A DNA stretch of 64,000 bases from Synechocystis sp. PCC 7509 (GCF_000332075.2 NZ_ALVU02000001.1:620001-684000), one strand, 5' to 3'. Positions 8,268 through 18,035 are shown, counted from the stretch's first letter. The notes: generated by a model from the letters alone, not told the origin. Numbers and translations are program-made.

Positions 8268-9155
8268 TTACCCTAAATCGCTGCCTGCGGAGGTGGGAAA
8301 ACGATCGCCTTCTTGCCCATTATTGTAATAATACAAAGTCCGAATCGGGTAGGGGATGGGAATCTCGGCTTGTTCGCAGGCGGTTTTTAGAGCAATAATT
8401 ACACGAGTTTTGGTTTGGCGCACTTCGACTTTTTGCGGTAATGTCCAATAACGAATCATTAAATCTATAGAACTATCCCCAAACCCTACAGCGTCCACTT
8501 CTGGTAAAGGAGCGGCTAATACTCCTGGTACAGTAGCAACGGTTTTAACTAAAATATCTATTGCTTTAGTTAAAGGTGTATTGTAATCAATCCCTAATGC
8601 TAAATCTGTGCGGCGATGAGGCATTGCTGTAAGTACCTGCACGGGACTTGTAAATACAATAGAGTTGGGAATTACTACGCGCTCTCCTTGATAGGTCTTT
8701 ATTTGAGTTGAGCGAATAGTAATATCCTCAATTGTTCCCTCATACTCGTTGACAATAATTTGATCTCCTAAGCGAAAAGGCTCGTTTAGTAACAATAATA
8801 TTCCTGCTAAAAAGTTTTTGAAGATATCTTGAAAAGCAAAACCAATCGCTACCGAGCCTAAACCTAATAAGCCAACAATATCGCCCAATCCCAAATCGGG
8901 AAAAGCCATTACACAAGCAAATAATATTCCCGCTACCCAAGTTGCTACATAGCTAATTTGTGTTAGTAGCGATCGCAATGAATGGCTTTTTAGTACCCGT
9001 CTTCCCGTTGCTGTTGCTAGGCGCTTAGTAAAATTAGCAATATAACGAGTTATTAGGAGAATTACGATCGCAAACATTATCCCTGGTAAGGACTCAATAA
9101 CACTACCAGTTAGCTTTAGTAAGCTTAGTTTGATTTCTTGTAGTAAGGCAGTCAT
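8268..9155 (-). CDS. MscS-family mechanosensitive ion channel
   Basis: A 295-residue inner-membrane channel expected to open under membrane tension and release solutes on osmotic downshock. The N-terminal third has three hydrophobic helices (about residues 18-40, 65-85, 90-115). The third, lining the pore, contains the Gly/Ala-rich VGLLGLGSVAIGFAFQDIFKNFLAGILLLL that defines MscS channels. The cytoplasmic beta domain follows (FRLGDQIIVNEYEGTIEDITIRSTQIKTYQGERVVIPNS). The length is that of the small MscS type, without the extra N-terminal domains of MscK. It is convergent with argJ. Confidence 0.93.
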   Translation of the reverse strand: MTALLQEIKLSLLKLTGSVIESLPGIMFAIVILLITRYIANFTKRLATATGRRVLKSHSLRSLLTQISYVATWVAGILFACVMAFPDLGLGDIVGLLGLGSVAIGFAFQDIFKNFLAGILLLLNEPFRLGDQIIVNEYEGTIEDITIRSTQIKTYQGERVVIPNSIVFTSPVQVLTAMPHRRTDLALGIDYNTPLTKAIDILVKTVATVPGVLAAPLPEVDAVGFGDSSIDLMIRYWTLPQKVEVRQTKTRVIIALKTACEQAEIPIPYPIRTLYYYNNGQEGDRFPTSAGSDLG

Positions 9156-9202
9156 AGGCTCAAACTTGTTTTGCCTAGAATTTTACTACTTACGTTGCTT
9201 AT

Positions 9203-9427
9203 CTAGCTTGAAACTCTAGATGCAGGCTTCAAAAACAACCAGCTTACAAAAAAGAATGATGCGGTGAAAAGCTGCACTATATCTAATGCTGACAAATACC
9301 CGTCTGCAAAGGAAGCAATACTTCTATCGGTGATTCCAAACAACCAAGACGAAATACCAACCAACCAAATACCATTTCTCAGGCTATCTAAAAATGTTGT
9401 TGCTTCTGACGATTGCTTATTCTTCAT
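9203..9427 (-). CDS. small membrane protein of unknown function
   Basis: 74 residues with two predicted transmembrane stretches (about 17-31, GIWLVGISSWLFGIT, and 48-67, ALDIVQLFTASFFFVSWLFL) joined by a short polar loop. I do not recognise a family. It starts with ATG and lies 47 bp from the MscS start on the same strand. Coding is supported mainly by the regular membrane pattern. Confidence 0.5.
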   Translation of the reverse strand: MKNKQSSEATTFLDSLRNGIWLVGISSWLFGITDRSIASFADGYLSALDIVQLFTASFFFVSWLFLKPASRVSS

Positions 9428-9809
9428 TACGTTAGTCTTTTTTTGGAGATGAGTTTGTATTTAGATAGCTCTCTATTTAATGGCGCGAAACAAACTTATA
9501 TTTTGTCCCCCCTTGGATTCTTACTTTAAGAAATGTCTCTTTTATTTGCCATTACTCTAAAGAAGTATTTAGATGTATTGACAAGTTACACCTTAACTAT
9601 TATAGAAAATTATGCCGTGCTGTGGCGAATCCTAGGGATTTAGGATTATCTTCTTAAGCGATCGCCCAACGACAGAGCAATAGTTTGAACAAGTTTTTAA
9701 AATCTATCTAAAGATAGATGAATATTAAATTAATAAAAAATTCTGCCTTGGGATACTTAAAAAAGTAGTTAATGAATAGCTCTAATAAAGAAAAATCAAA
9801 AAGATATTC
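9428..9809. other. intergenic region without recognised gene
   Basis: AT-rich stretch between the divergent small membrane gene and uvsE. It contains one HIP1-like site and no convincing coding frame or RNA gene. Promoters for both neighbours must lie here, but I cannot place them with confidence. Confidence 0.6.
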
Positions 9810-10739
9810 ATGACTGCTGCTCAAATAAATAAAAAAATCCTGGTAAATCAACCAAACTTAGGATTAGTCTGTGTTACAGCTTCTAAAGACATTCGCTATC
9901 GCACAATTACCCGTACTCGCTACTTAAAACTAAGCGATGGCGATCGCCAAACAACTCTCACAAATCTTTATAGTGACAATATTAGTCGTCTAGATAAAGC
10001 TGTAGATTTTTGTCAGCAACACTCAATCAAGCTTTATAGGCTACCTTCTGGTTTGTTTCCGATGAGCGATTGGGAAGACAATATCGGCGAAACAATCCTG
10101 GAATCAATGAGCGCGCAATTAGCTTTAATTGGCGAAAAAGCTCAGAAATTAGGCATTAGATTAGTATCTCATCCCGATCAATTTGTGGTTTTAAGTTCCG
10201 ATTCTGAGCAAGTATTGGCAAATAGCATCAAAATCTTAGAAGGACACGCAAAAGTCTTTGATTTACTAGGTTTACCGCGAAGTCCTTGGGCATTAATGAA
10301 CATTCACGGCGGAAAATCGCAAAGAATAGATAGGTTGGTTGAAGTTTTAGCACAGTTACCTACTTATATCCGCGATCGCTTAACCTTTGAAAATGACGAA
10401 TACTCTTATAGTTCCGCAGAGATTTTAGAAGTATGCAATAGATCCGGCGTACCGATGGTATTTGATGCTCATCATCACATTTGCCACGAAGGTTTGACAA
10501 CCTATGACGATCCCTCGGTAACTGAAATGTTTTATGCAGCAAGAGAAACTTGGAGTAACTCAGATTGGCAATTAGTACATATTTCTAACGGACAAAATAG
10601 TTTTAGCGATCGCACTCATAGCGATTTTATTACCGATATGCCTAGTGTGTACCGTCAAGCACCTTGGATCGAAATAGAAGCTAAAGCTAAAGAAGAAGCG
10701 ATTTCCCGCGTAGAAGCCGAATGGCTTATGAGAAAATAA
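9810..10739 (+). CDS. uvsE: UV DNA damage endonuclease
   Basis: UvsE/UVDE cuts DNA immediately 5' of UV photoproducts and starts an alternative excision repair. The 309-residue TIM-barrel protein has the family landmarks: LGLVCVTASKDIRYRT near the start, LYRLPSGLFPMSDWED, the metal-binding LVSHPDQFVVLSSD, MNIHGGKSQR, FENDEYSYS and PMVFDAHHHICHEG, with histidines and acids that would bind the metal cluster, and EIEAKAKEEAI near the end. It is followed 25 bp later by an Hsp70-like gene on the same strand. UV repair suits a light-exposed phototroph. Confidence 0.92.
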   Translation: MTAAQINKKILVNQPNLGLVCVTASKDIRYRTITRTRYLKLSDGDRQTTLTNLYSDNISRLDKAVDFCQQHSIKLYRLPSGLFPMSDWEDNIGETILESMSAQLALIGEKAQKLGIRLVSHPDQFVVLSSDSEQVLANSIKILEGHAKVFDLLGLPRSPWALMNIHGGKSQRIDRLVEVLAQLPTYIRDRLTFENDEYSYSSAEILEVCNRSGVPMVFDAHHHICHEGLTTYDDPSVTEMFYAARETWSNSDWQLVHISNGQNSFSDRTHSDFITDMPSVYRQAPWIEIEAKAKEEAISRVEAEWLMRK

Positions 10740-10764
10740 TTTTAATTCCGCCGCACCGCTATCT

Positions 10765-12342
10765 ATGTTTGCAATCGATTTTGGTACAAGTAATACCTGT
10801 GTAACTCGCATTAATCCCGTCACCGGACAATCGGAAACTGTCAGCATTCCGGGCTTATCTCAGCAAATCGGGGCAAATCCGCCTTTAATTCCTAGCTTAG
10901 TATATGTAGAAAATGCCGCCGAAGGTAAAGTATTAATTGGGCAACAAGTGCGCGATCGCGGTTACGATAGCAAAAACGATCCAAGATTTTTCCGCAGTTT
11001 CAAACGCGGTATTGGCGCAAATATTCAGGGCTTTTTACCAGAATTAGACGGGCAAATTATCACCTTTGAGCAAATCGGGACATGGTTTTTGACTAATCTA
11101 ATTTCCCAACTAGGAAGTATAGAATCTTTAGTTTTAACTGTACCTGTAGATAGCTTTGAATCTTACCGTCACTGGCTGGGGGAAACTTGCCAAACTTTGC
11201 CTATAGAGCAAGTTAGAATGCTTGATGAGCCTACCGCCGCCGCTTTAGGTTATGGTATGGCAGATAAAGAAAATTTGCTAGTAATTGATTTTGGCGGCGG
11301 TACTTTAGATTTATCTTTGGTACGTCTAGATGCAAGCATCCAAGCGGGTAAAACTACTTTAGGCTTTTTACTCAAATTCGGGCAAAAATCCTTAGCTGAA
11401 AAATCTGGACAAAAGTTAAAAACCGCTCGTGTTTTAGCTAAAGCTGGGCAAAATTTGGGCGGTACAGATATTGATAACTGGTTAGTTGAATACTTTGCTA
11501 AAACTCAAGGATTAGCCGCTACATCGTTAACAGCTAGGTTGGCGGAGCGGGTAAAAATTCAACTATCTTCCCAAACTCAAGCAAGCGAAGTTTATTTTGA
11601 TGACGAAACCTTAGACAGCTATGAATTAGAACTAAACCGCGATACTTTAGAAACCATCCTTGAAGAACATCAGTTTTTTGAGCAACTAGACGAATGTATG
11701 ACGCAGCTATTGTATCAAGCGCGGCGACAAGGTTTAGAAATTGCCGATATCAATGCAGTGCTGTTAGTTGGCGGTACTTCGCAAATGCCTGTAGTGCAAA
11801 ATTGGGTGCAAAAGTATTTCGATCCAGCGTTAATAAGTAACAAAAAACCCTTTGAAGCGATCGCATCTGGCGCACTCCAACTTACTCAAGGCGTAGAAGT
11901 AAAAGACTTTCTTTATCACAGTTACGGTGTCCGTTATTGGGATCGGCGCAACAATCGCCACAATTGGCATCCTTTAATTAAAACCGGACAACCGTACCCA
12001 ATGCAAGATCCGGTAGAGCTAGTATTAGGCGCTTCGGTTGAAAATCAACCAAGTATTGAATTAATTATTGGTGAATTGGGAAGCGAAACGGGAGCAACCG
12101 AGGTTTTTTATGACGGCGAAATGTTGATTACTCGTCGCCAAAAAGATAGTCAAATTCAAGTACAGCCATTAAATGACAAAGCCGCCTCCATTGCTCAATT
12201 AACGCCGCCAGGATTTCCCGGAAGCGATCGCATTCGGGTTTTATTTTACGTTGACTCCCAGCGTTTTTTGAGAATGACTGTTGAAGACTTGCTTACAAAT
12301 CAAACTTTGCTAGAAGCTCGATTAGTTACGCAGCTAAGTTAA
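10765..12342 (+). CDS. Hsp70-family (DnaK-like) protein
   Basis: A 525-residue actin-fold ATPase. The phosphate-1 loop FAIDFGTSNTCV (2-13), LDEPTAAALGYG, phosphate-2 DFGGGTLDLSL and the adenosine motif LLVGGTSQMPVV are all present. The C-terminal 140 residues are unlike the DnaK substrate-binding domain and lack the EEVD-type tail, so this is one of the cyanobacterial Hsp70 paralogues and not DnaK itself. It may be co-transcribed with uvsE (25-bp gap). Its last nine bases overlap the end of the convergent GST gene. Confidence 0.88.
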   Translation: MFAIDFGTSNTCVTRINPVTGQSETVSIPGLSQQIGANPPLIPSLVYVENAAEGKVLIGQQVRDRGYDSKNDPRFFRSFKRGIGANIQGFLPELDGQIITFEQIGTWFLTNLISQLGSIESLVLTVPVDSFESYRHWLGETCQTLPIEQVRMLDEPTAAALGYGMADKENLLVIDFGGGTLDLSLVRLDASIQAGKTTLGFLLKFGQKSLAEKSGQKLKTARVLAKAGQNLGGTDIDNWLVEYFAKTQGLAATSLTARLAERVKIQLSSQTQASEVYFDDETLDSYELELNRDTLETILEEHQFFEQLDECMTQLLYQARRQGLEIADINAVLLVGGTSQMPVVQNWVQKYFDPALISNKKPFEAIASGALQLTQGVEVKDFLYHSYGVRYWDRRNNRHNWHPLIKTGQPYPMQDPVELVLGASVENQPSIELIIGELGSETGATEVFYDGEMLITRRQKDSQIQVQPLNDKAASIAQLTPPGFPGSDRIRVLFYVDSQRFLRMTVEDLLTNQTLLEARLVTQLS

Positions 12343-12987
12343 TTTACTTTTGCGCTTGATTTGGAGTTGAACCCACTTTTGCCATCGCTGAAAGCTAGGA
12401 TCGTCCGATCTAGTTTGTTGCCAAGATGGGCGATTGCTAATACGTTCTCGCCAAGCGTCTAAGCAAGGATAGCCATTTAACGAAACTCCCAAACGGTAAA
12501 AGAGTGGAATCGTCGCACCTGCCACAATATCACCAAGATTTAGGCGATCGCCTCCAAAATACGTTTTTCCTTGTAACTCATCATCCAAAAATTGCCAAGC
12601 CGTAGCTAGGCGCGTCTGAACAGCACTAGATAAAGGCTGTTGTTCGGCATTAACAACGGCGATCAAATTTGGCATCAATTCGTTTACGGCGACTTGTTGC
12701 ACCATCCGCATTTTAGTAATTGCTTGAATCTCGGTAGGTATTAAAGCTAGATCGGGATAGCACAGTTCAAGATATTCTAAAATTGCTATTGATTCAAATA
12801 CCCGAAAATCACCATCTACAATTACAGGTACATGGTGAAAAGGATTCATTGTCAAAAATTCCGGCTCAAACTGCTTACCAGTTCCTAGATTAACCTCAAT
12901 AAGCTGGTAGGGAATCTGTTTTTCTAATAGTAGAAGCCATACGCGCCGCGAAATTGGGGAAAGTGGGTGGTAATAAAATTTCAGCAT
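12334..12987 (-). CDS. glutathione S-transferase family protein
   Basis: A 217-residue two-domain GST. The thioredoxin-like N-terminal domain includes YHPLSPISRRVWLLLLEK, NPFHHVPVIVDGDFRVFESIAILEYLE (with the cis-Pro VPVI and the glutathione-contacting ES pair), and the all-helical C-terminal domain has the N-capping segment NLGDIVAGATIPLFYRL. The likely role is conjugation or reduction with glutathione in the cytoplasm. Substrate cannot be inferred. Confidence 0.88.
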   Translation of the reverse strand: MLKFYYHPLSPISRRVWLLLLEKQIPYQLIEVNLGTGKQFEPEFLTMNPFHHVPVIVDGDFRVFESIAILEYLELCYPDLALIPTEIQAITKMRMVQQVAVNELMPNLIAVVNAEQQPLSSAVQTRLATAWQFLDDELQGKTYFGGDRLNLGDIVAGATIPLFYRLGVSLNGYPCLDAWRERISNRPSWQQTRSDDPSFQRWQKWVQLQIKRKSKLT

Positions 12988-13021
12988 AGGAAACTTCTTT
13001 TAAAAATCTAAAAATATAACT

Positions 13022-13615
13022 CTATTTCAATTTTCTCGACTCAATAGTAAATTCTGGAATTTGCTCAAGTTCTCGCTCTACAAGATTATACTGTTCGCAA
13101 ACTAAACTTAAACGATTAGAAACTGCACTTTTAACTTCATTTACTGAGTGCGTCAAATCTCCTTGAAAAAGCACCAAAGTATTGTATTGCGGCTTTATAC
13201 AGCCAACTTGTTTTTTACCGTGACGCAACACTAATTCGCCACCTTCCAACTCTGAGGAAACTTGCACGTATAAGACGCTAACCATAGCAGGAGGAGCGAT
13301 AGTTTTACAATACGATCGCAAACTCCGATCTATGTGCGGATCGACCCGCGAACCCTGGTTTAACACCAAAGGATTGAGATAAAAAGCATTACAATCCTCT
13401 TGCAAAGCAACGTTCAGATAGTTTTTAAAAAAAGGAAAGCAACGCTCAACTTCGCTAATATGCGACTTCTGAAACACTACAGAAAACCCCTTAGTTGCTA
13501 TAAAGTCGCGGTTGAGATTGTTAACTGCTAAGTATGGACACGCTAAAATCCTGGCTTGTAACTTTGTAAGGTAGTTAGGCTTAAATGTATTCTGTGTGGT
13601 GCTGTAATAACTCAT
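13022..13615 (-). CDS. 2OG-Fe(II) oxygenase
   Basis: A 197-residue double-stranded beta-helix oxygenase. The iron ligands are visible as HID in RVDPHIDRSL (His94, Asp96) and His156 in GDLTHSVNEV, and Arg168 in SNRLSLVCEQY would bind 2-oxoglutarate. The sheet strand MVSVLYVQVSSELEGGELVLR is characteristic of the prolyl-4-hydroxylase-like branch. The target is unknown. The gene is 34 bp from the GST gene on the same strand and may share its transcript. Confidence 0.85.
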   Translation of the reverse strand: MSYYSTTQNTFKPNYLTKLQARILACPYLAVNNLNRDFIATKGFSVVFQKSHISEVERCFPFFKNYLNVALQEDCNAFYLNPLVLNQGSRVDPHIDRSLRSYCKTIAPPAMVSVLYVQVSSELEGGELVLRHGKKQVGCIKPQYNTLVLFQGDLTHSVNEVKSAVSNRLSLVCEQYNLVERELEQIPEFTIESRKLK

Positions 13616-13920
13616 GAATCGGTCTTGTTTAGCCTTTGATTGAGGTAGGAAAACTAATTTTTGATTGCATACTTATAACAAAAATAAAGTATTAGCTGAT
13701 ACTTTTTATTTGAAATTTGAAACTTTTTTGTAAATAAAAACAATCGGAACTAAGTAGAGTGATAATTATTAGAAATTGTTTAATTTAAGGTTAATTAATG
13801 GCTGAATTTTGTTTAAAAATACTTTAAGACTATTAAATATATGACTTATTGAATAAAAGGATCTTATCAAAACTTTTTATGCTTGTATGGACATCTCGTA
13901 ATGTTATTTAAGTAGCATTT
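13616..13920. other. intergenic region without recognised gene
   Basis: Very AT-rich 305 bp between divergent genes (2OG oxygenase and Na/Pi carrier). No coding frame, RNA gene or hairpin stood out; it presumably carries two promoters. Confidence 0.6.
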
Positions 13921-15156
13921 TTGATTGTGTTTGTTAAGAAAAAAAATAACAGTCAAGTCCTTAAGTTTCTAAGCATTAGTCTTTTAGTTGCCGCTTTAAT
14001 TACCTCTCCTTCTTTAGCTAATAGAACGCTGCAATTGTTTTCTGGCTTACCAGGTGTGGAATACAGTACCCAAGCTTCTACTTTAGCTCAGTCTCAACAA
14101 TCCGAGGCGAAAATTAACTTTGAAATTGCTCAAGCGCCAAACCCAACTAACGAAAAAGAAGCAGAAGAAGAAATTATCGACTTTTTTGCAATGGCTATGG
14201 GTGCATTAGCAGGTTTAGTCCTGTTTATCTACGGTGTGACGCGCCTAGCCGAAGGATTAGAAGACATGGGAAGCGATCGCATGAAAAATATACTTGCCAA
14301 ATTTACCACTAACCGTTTTGCGGGAGTTGCAACGGGAACTGTAGCCACAACATTACTTGAATCATCGTCCGTTACTATCATTATGGTAATTGCGATGGTA
14401 AGTGCGGGAGTATTGACCTTTGTGCAATCTCTTGGCGTGGTTTTGGGTTCAAATATTGGGACTGCTGTAGGCGCTCAAATCATTTCCCTTGACATAGATA
14501 AATATATTCCAATTTTGATGTTTGGAGGCTTGCTACTACTGTTTGTAGGTAAAGGACAAACACTAAAAACTCTCGGTATTGTGCTGTTAGGATTTGGCTT
14601 AATGTTTTATGGTTTAGAAGCCATTGACGAAGCAATGAAACCGTTTAGAGAGTACCAGCCTTTTCTTAATTTAATGAAATCTCTCGCTCAAAATCCGCTC
14701 TTAGGGGCGCTAGTTGGAGCAATTTTTACAATAATTATTCAATCTTCTTCCGCCACTGTAGCAATTGTAGTTACTTTGGCAGGTTCGGGCTTAATTTCTC
14801 TACCCGCAGGTATTGCTATTATGTTAGGTGCAGAAATTGGTACTTGCGCCGATACCCTCGTAGCAACCATTGGGCGCGGTCGTCCCGCACTGCGAACTGG
14901 GGTGTTTCATTTGCTATTCAATTTGGTAAGTGTGGCTTTAGGACTGTTGTTTGCGCCGCTATTAGTACAATTAGTCTCATCAATATCTGGCGATGATGTC
15001 GGTCGTCAAGTAGCTAACGCTCAAATTATATTCAACGTCATGGGCGTAGTTGCAGTTATTGGTTTTCTGCCCATCATAGCGAGACTGCTAGAAAAATTTA
15101 TTCCCGATGTCGCCAGTGATCGCAAATTGCAGCCAGAAAAATTACTTTCCCGTTAG
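13921..15156 (+). CDS. Na/Pi-cotransporter family protein
   Basis: A 411-residue inner-membrane carrier of the Na+/phosphate symporter (NptA/PNaS) family. It carries the inverted duplication typical of the family, with two serine-rich motifs: LLESSSVTIIMVIAMVSAGV (first half) and IIQSSSATVAIVVTLAGSG (second half). About eight hydrophobic helices follow a long N-terminal segment (residues 1-90) that has a signal-like hydrophobic stretch. The start is uncertain: TTG at 13921 or GTG at 13927. There is no C-terminal PhoU domain, unlike many bacterial members. Phosphate uptake or efflux is the family role. The 3' end overlaps eda by 15 bp. Confidence 0.88.
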   Translation: MIVFVKKKNNSQVLKFLSISLLVAALITSPSLANRTLQLFSGLPGVEYSTQASTLAQSQQSEAKINFEIAQAPNPTNEKEAEEEIIDFFAMAMGALAGLVLFIYGVTRLAEGLEDMGSDRMKNILAKFTTNRFAGVATGTVATTLLESSSVTIIMVIAMVSAGVLTFVQSLGVVLGSNIGTAVGAQIISLDIDKYIPILMFGGLLLLFVGKGQTLKTLGIVLLGFGLMFYGLEAIDEAMKPFREYQPFLNLMKSLAQNPLLGALVGAIFTIIIQSSSATVAIVVTLAGSGLISLPAGIAIMLGAEIGTCADTLVATIGRGRPALRTGVFHLLFNLVSVALGLLFAPLLVQLVSSISGDDVGRQVANAQIIFNVMGVVAVIGFLPIIARLLEKFIPDVASDRKLQPEKLLSR

Positions 15157-15780
15157 CTGTTTCAGCAAATTTTGACATCGAAGTGCGATCGCCTCCCAAT
15201 CTCGCTTTACAACTAACTCCTGGGGAAATAACTCTCTAGAAAGTCCAATAGCGCTCGCACCTGCTAATAAAAAACTCTTAGCATTATCTACCGTCACCCC
15301 TCCAGTCGGAATTAACGGTATATGTCCAAGCGGTGCTTGCAGGCTTTTAATGTAGCTTGCTCCCCCCACTGCTTGCACGGGAAACACTTTTACACAACTT
15401 GCGCCAGCATTCCAAGCTGTTACAATCTCCGTTGGTGACAGCGCTCCCGGTATAATCGGTATATCTCCCGATGCTTCAATCATTGCTATATCGGTATGGG
15501 GTGTAAATAAAAATTGCGCTCCCGATGCGATCGCTTTTCTTTGTTGCTCTAGAGTCAAAAGCGTTCCCGTACCTATCGTACAGCCTGGCAACTCGTCACG
15601 CAATTGGGAAATTGTTTCGGATGCGCGATCGCTATTCCAAGTAATTTCGATTAGTTTTACTCCCCCTTTAGCTACAGCAAAAGCCATTTGCAACGCTAAA
15701 TCTTTATTGCTAGAGCGTATAACTGCAATTACTTTATTTTTTTGTAACAAAGCTAACCAGTTTTGGTTAGATATTTTCAT
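15142..15780 (-). CDS. eda: KDPG / KHG aldolase
   Basis: A 212-residue class I aldolase that splits 2-keto-3-deoxy-6-phosphogluconate to pyruvate and glyceraldehyde 3-phosphate (Entner-Doudoroff pathway) and can also act on 4-hydroxy-2-oxoglutarate. The Schiff-base lysine is Lys131 in ASCVKVFPVQAVGG and the base is Glu45 in LIEITWNS, close to the E. coli numbering. The phosphate-binding IPTGGV is present. No edd is nearby, as is usual in cyanobacteria. Confidence 0.92.
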   Translation of the reverse strand: MKISNQNWLALLQKNKVIAVIRSSNKDLALQMAFAVAKGGVKLIEITWNSDRASETISQLRDELPGCTIGTGTLLTLEQQRKAIASGAQFLFTPHTDIAMIEASGDIPIIPGALSPTEIVTAWNAGASCVKVFPVQAVGGASYIKSLQAPLGHIPLIPTGGVTVDNAKSFLLAGASAIGLSRELFPQELVVKRDWEAIALRCQNLLKQLTGK

Positions 15781-15936
15781 TATTTGAAATACCTATACTG
15801 AAAAGTAATTTTAAATTTTGGATTACAACTTTTATTCAGCCTAAAGATCGAGTTATTTCAGCCATCAGAAGGATGAAGATATTTATATATATTTTTACTG
15901 TATATAGGTAAGTATTATTTTGTATTAAATAAAACG

Positions 15937-16764
15937 ATGCCTCTTTATAAGCTCGAAGACTTCGATGCAAACTACCGTCAAACCTTTAATGGAGAAGACG
16001 TTAAATCAATGGCTCTCTATACTGAAGGTGGTAATCATATTGGTAAAGTAGCCGATGCTTTAGTAGATAATGAAGGCAAGTTTCGGTATTTGGTCATTGA
16101 TACAGGTATGGAATATTCTGGCAAACAAATATTACTACCAATTGGTCTATCCCGAATTGATTATAACGCCCAACAAGTCTATGTAGATGGTTTAAGTAGA
16201 GAGCAAGTAGCCCACTTACCAGAGTATAGCGATCGCATTGTAGTAGATTACGATTATGAAGAACAGGTGCGTGGCATCTATCGCGATCAAAATACTTCCT
16301 CAATCCAATCTAGCGATCGTGATACTTACAGTTATCAGCAAGAACCTTCTTTGTATGATTTAAGCAACCAAAATCACCAGATTTTCAAGTTATACGAAGA
16401 AAGATTAATTGCTAACAAAAATCGAGTTAAAACTGGCGAAGTAGCTGTTAGCAAGCATATAGAAACTGAAACAGCAACAGTTTCTATACCAATTACAAAA
16501 GAAAGAGTTCTAGTTGAACGCGCCACACCTTCAACTATAGGTCAAATAGTTACACCTAGCGAAATGGATTTTCAATCTGGTGTGATAGCTCGTATAGAAT
16601 TGTACGAAGAAAAACCAGAATTTCGTAAAGAAACTTTTATCCGTGAAGAAGTCCGCATTACAAAAATTGTCGATAAAGATACCGTGGAAGCTCAAGAGAC
16701 AATTCGCCGAGAAGAATTAGATATAAATACTGAAGGTAATCCAAACATAACTTTAGATTCGTAG
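15937..16764 (+). CDS. PRC-barrel and DUF2382 (AvaK/YsnF-type) protein 1
   Basis: 275 residues, soluble. The N-terminal half is a PRC barrel (about 20-90: VKSMALYTEGGNHIGKVADALVD, FRYLVIDTG, ILLPIGLSRIDY). The C-terminal half is DUF2382 (about 150-265): FKLYEERLIANKNRVKTGEV, VSKHIETETATVSIPITKERV and the terminal DTVEAQETIRREELDI. The family includes AvaK, known as an akinete marker in Anabaena, and YsnF, a Bacillus general stress protein; the biochemical role is not established. It is the first of four related genes on the same strand. Confidence 0.88.
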   Translation: MPLYKLEDFDANYRQTFNGEDVKSMALYTEGGNHIGKVADALVDNEGKFRYLVIDTGMEYSGKQILLPIGLSRIDYNAQQVYVDGLSREQVAHLPEYSDRIVVDYDYEEQVRGIYRDQNTSSIQSSDRDTYSYQQEPSLYDLSNQNHQIFKLYEERLIANKNRVKTGEVAVSKHIETETATVSIPITKERVLVERATPSTIGQIVTPSEMDFQSGVIARIELYEEKPEFRKETFIREEVRITKIVDKDTVEAQETIRREELDINTEGNPNITLDS

Positions 16765-16767
16765 ATC

Positions 16768-16806
16768 ATAAACAACGATATTTATGTTTTAAGTATTGTT
16801 GTTTAT
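16768..16806 (+). terminator. hairpin after DUF2382 gene 1
   Basis: ATAAACAACGATA pairs with TATTGTTGTTTAT (13 bp with one G-T pair, loop 13 nt), starting four bases after the gene's stop codon. It is a weak AT-rich stem and may only attenuate. Confidence 0.4.
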
Positions 16807-16869
16807 TAACTTGAAAATTTGCTTAAGCAACTCAAAAACACAGCGTAACATAAAATTGGATATTAATAC

Positions 16870-17751
16870 ATGACACTCTATAAATTAGACGAATTTTACC
16901 CTAACTATCAAGAAGAATTGTTTGATGGCGAAGATATAAAAGGACTTGATGTATATGCCGGAAAATCGGATGATAAAATTGGCAGTATAGAAAATGCTTT
17001 AGTAGACGAGCAAGGACGCTTACGTTATTTTGTAATTGATACAGGGTTTTGGATTTTTGGCAAAAAAGTCCTATTACCTGTTGGTAAATGTCATATTGAT
17101 GCCAAAGCAAAACGGATAAATGCCATTGGTATTTCCCATAAAAAGCAAATAGAAGACTTACCAGAATATCACGAGAGCAAAATTATCGATCGTCAACACG
17201 AAGAGCAAGTAAAAAAAGCTTATCACCCGCCGTTAATGAAGTCTTTAGAAGAACCTAGTTTAACCGCAACTTATTCAAGTCCCCCCCCGGTGGAAGCAAG
17301 AAGTCACCCTAATTATGATTATCAACAAGAGCCATCTTTATACAATTTAGATTCTGACAACCATCAAACTCTAAAATTGTACGAAGAAAGGTTAGTTACT
17401 AATAAAAAACGTCAGCAAACTGGAGAAGTAGTTTTAGCCAAGCACGTTGAAACCGAAACTGCTAGTGTTTCCCTACCTTTAGAAAAAGACCGAATCATTA
17501 TTGAGCGTAGCACCCCTAAAAATATAAATGCAGCTTCGGTTAGAGATGCAAATTTTCAAGAGGGAGAAATAGTTAGGATGAAAGTTTATGAAGAAACCGC
17601 AGATGTTCATAAAGAGGCTTTTGTCCGCGAAGAAGTAACAATTAAAAAAGCAGTAGATATTGATACAGTTAAAACTCAAGAAACGTTACGCAGAGAAGAA
17701 CTAGACATTGATACAAAAGGTTCTTTAGATATTGATACACAAAATAGTTAG
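16870..17751 (+). CDS. PRC-barrel and DUF2382 protein 2
   Basis: 293 residues with the same layout as the preceding gene: PRC barrel (about 20-95; KIGSIENALVDEQGRLRYFVIDTGFWIFGKKVLLPVG), a linker of about 40 residues rich in Pro and Ser, then DUF2382 (LKLYEERLVTNKKRQQTGEV, AKHVETETASVSLPLEKDRI, EAFVREEVTIKKAVD, TLRREELDID). The FWIFGKKVLLPVG strand is shared with protein 3 and not with protein 1, so 2 and 3 look like closer paralogues. Likely a stress-response protein of unknown mechanism. Confidence 0.88.
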   Translation: MTLYKLDEFYPNYQEELFDGEDIKGLDVYAGKSDDKIGSIENALVDEQGRLRYFVIDTGFWIFGKKVLLPVGKCHIDAKAKRINAIGISHKKQIEDLPEYHESKIIDRQHEEQVKKAYHPPLMKSLEEPSLTATYSSPPPVEARSHPNYDYQQEPSLYNLDSDNHQTLKLYEERLVTNKKRQQTGEVVLAKHVETETASVSLPLEKDRIIIERSTPKNINAASVRDANFQEGEIVRMKVYEETADVHKEAFVREEVTIKKAVDIDTVKTQETLRREELDIDTKGSLDIDTQNS

Positions 17752-17770
17752 GTATCACCTATCTGAAAAA

Positions 17771-17809
17771 TAGACAAGCATTTCTAAGGAGTTTAGAAGT
17801 GCTTGTCTA
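17771..17809 (+). terminator. hairpin after DUF2382 gene 2
   Basis: TAGACAAGCATTTCTA pairs with TAGAAGTGCTTGTCTA: a 16-bp stem with one G-T pair and a 7-nt loop, 19 bp after the stop codon and followed by the T-rich TATTTATTGTTT. A good rho-independent terminator candidate that separates this gene from the next paralogue. Confidence 0.7.
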
Positions 17810-18035
17810 TGTCTATTTATTGTTTCTAGTGAAGCTCGGCGCAAGTAATTCTACTAATGAGTTACCGTGTACAAATAATTTTTTATATGAAATTTGTTAA
17901 CTTTTGTTAATACTAAATATCTATCTTTTGTAAATAATTGACCTTAGCTAATTCTTTCGTTAGGAAGATGAAGAAAAGCTAATAAATTAATAAATTAGTC
18001 AAGTATCGAGATGAAAAAAATAGAGGTTTTACATT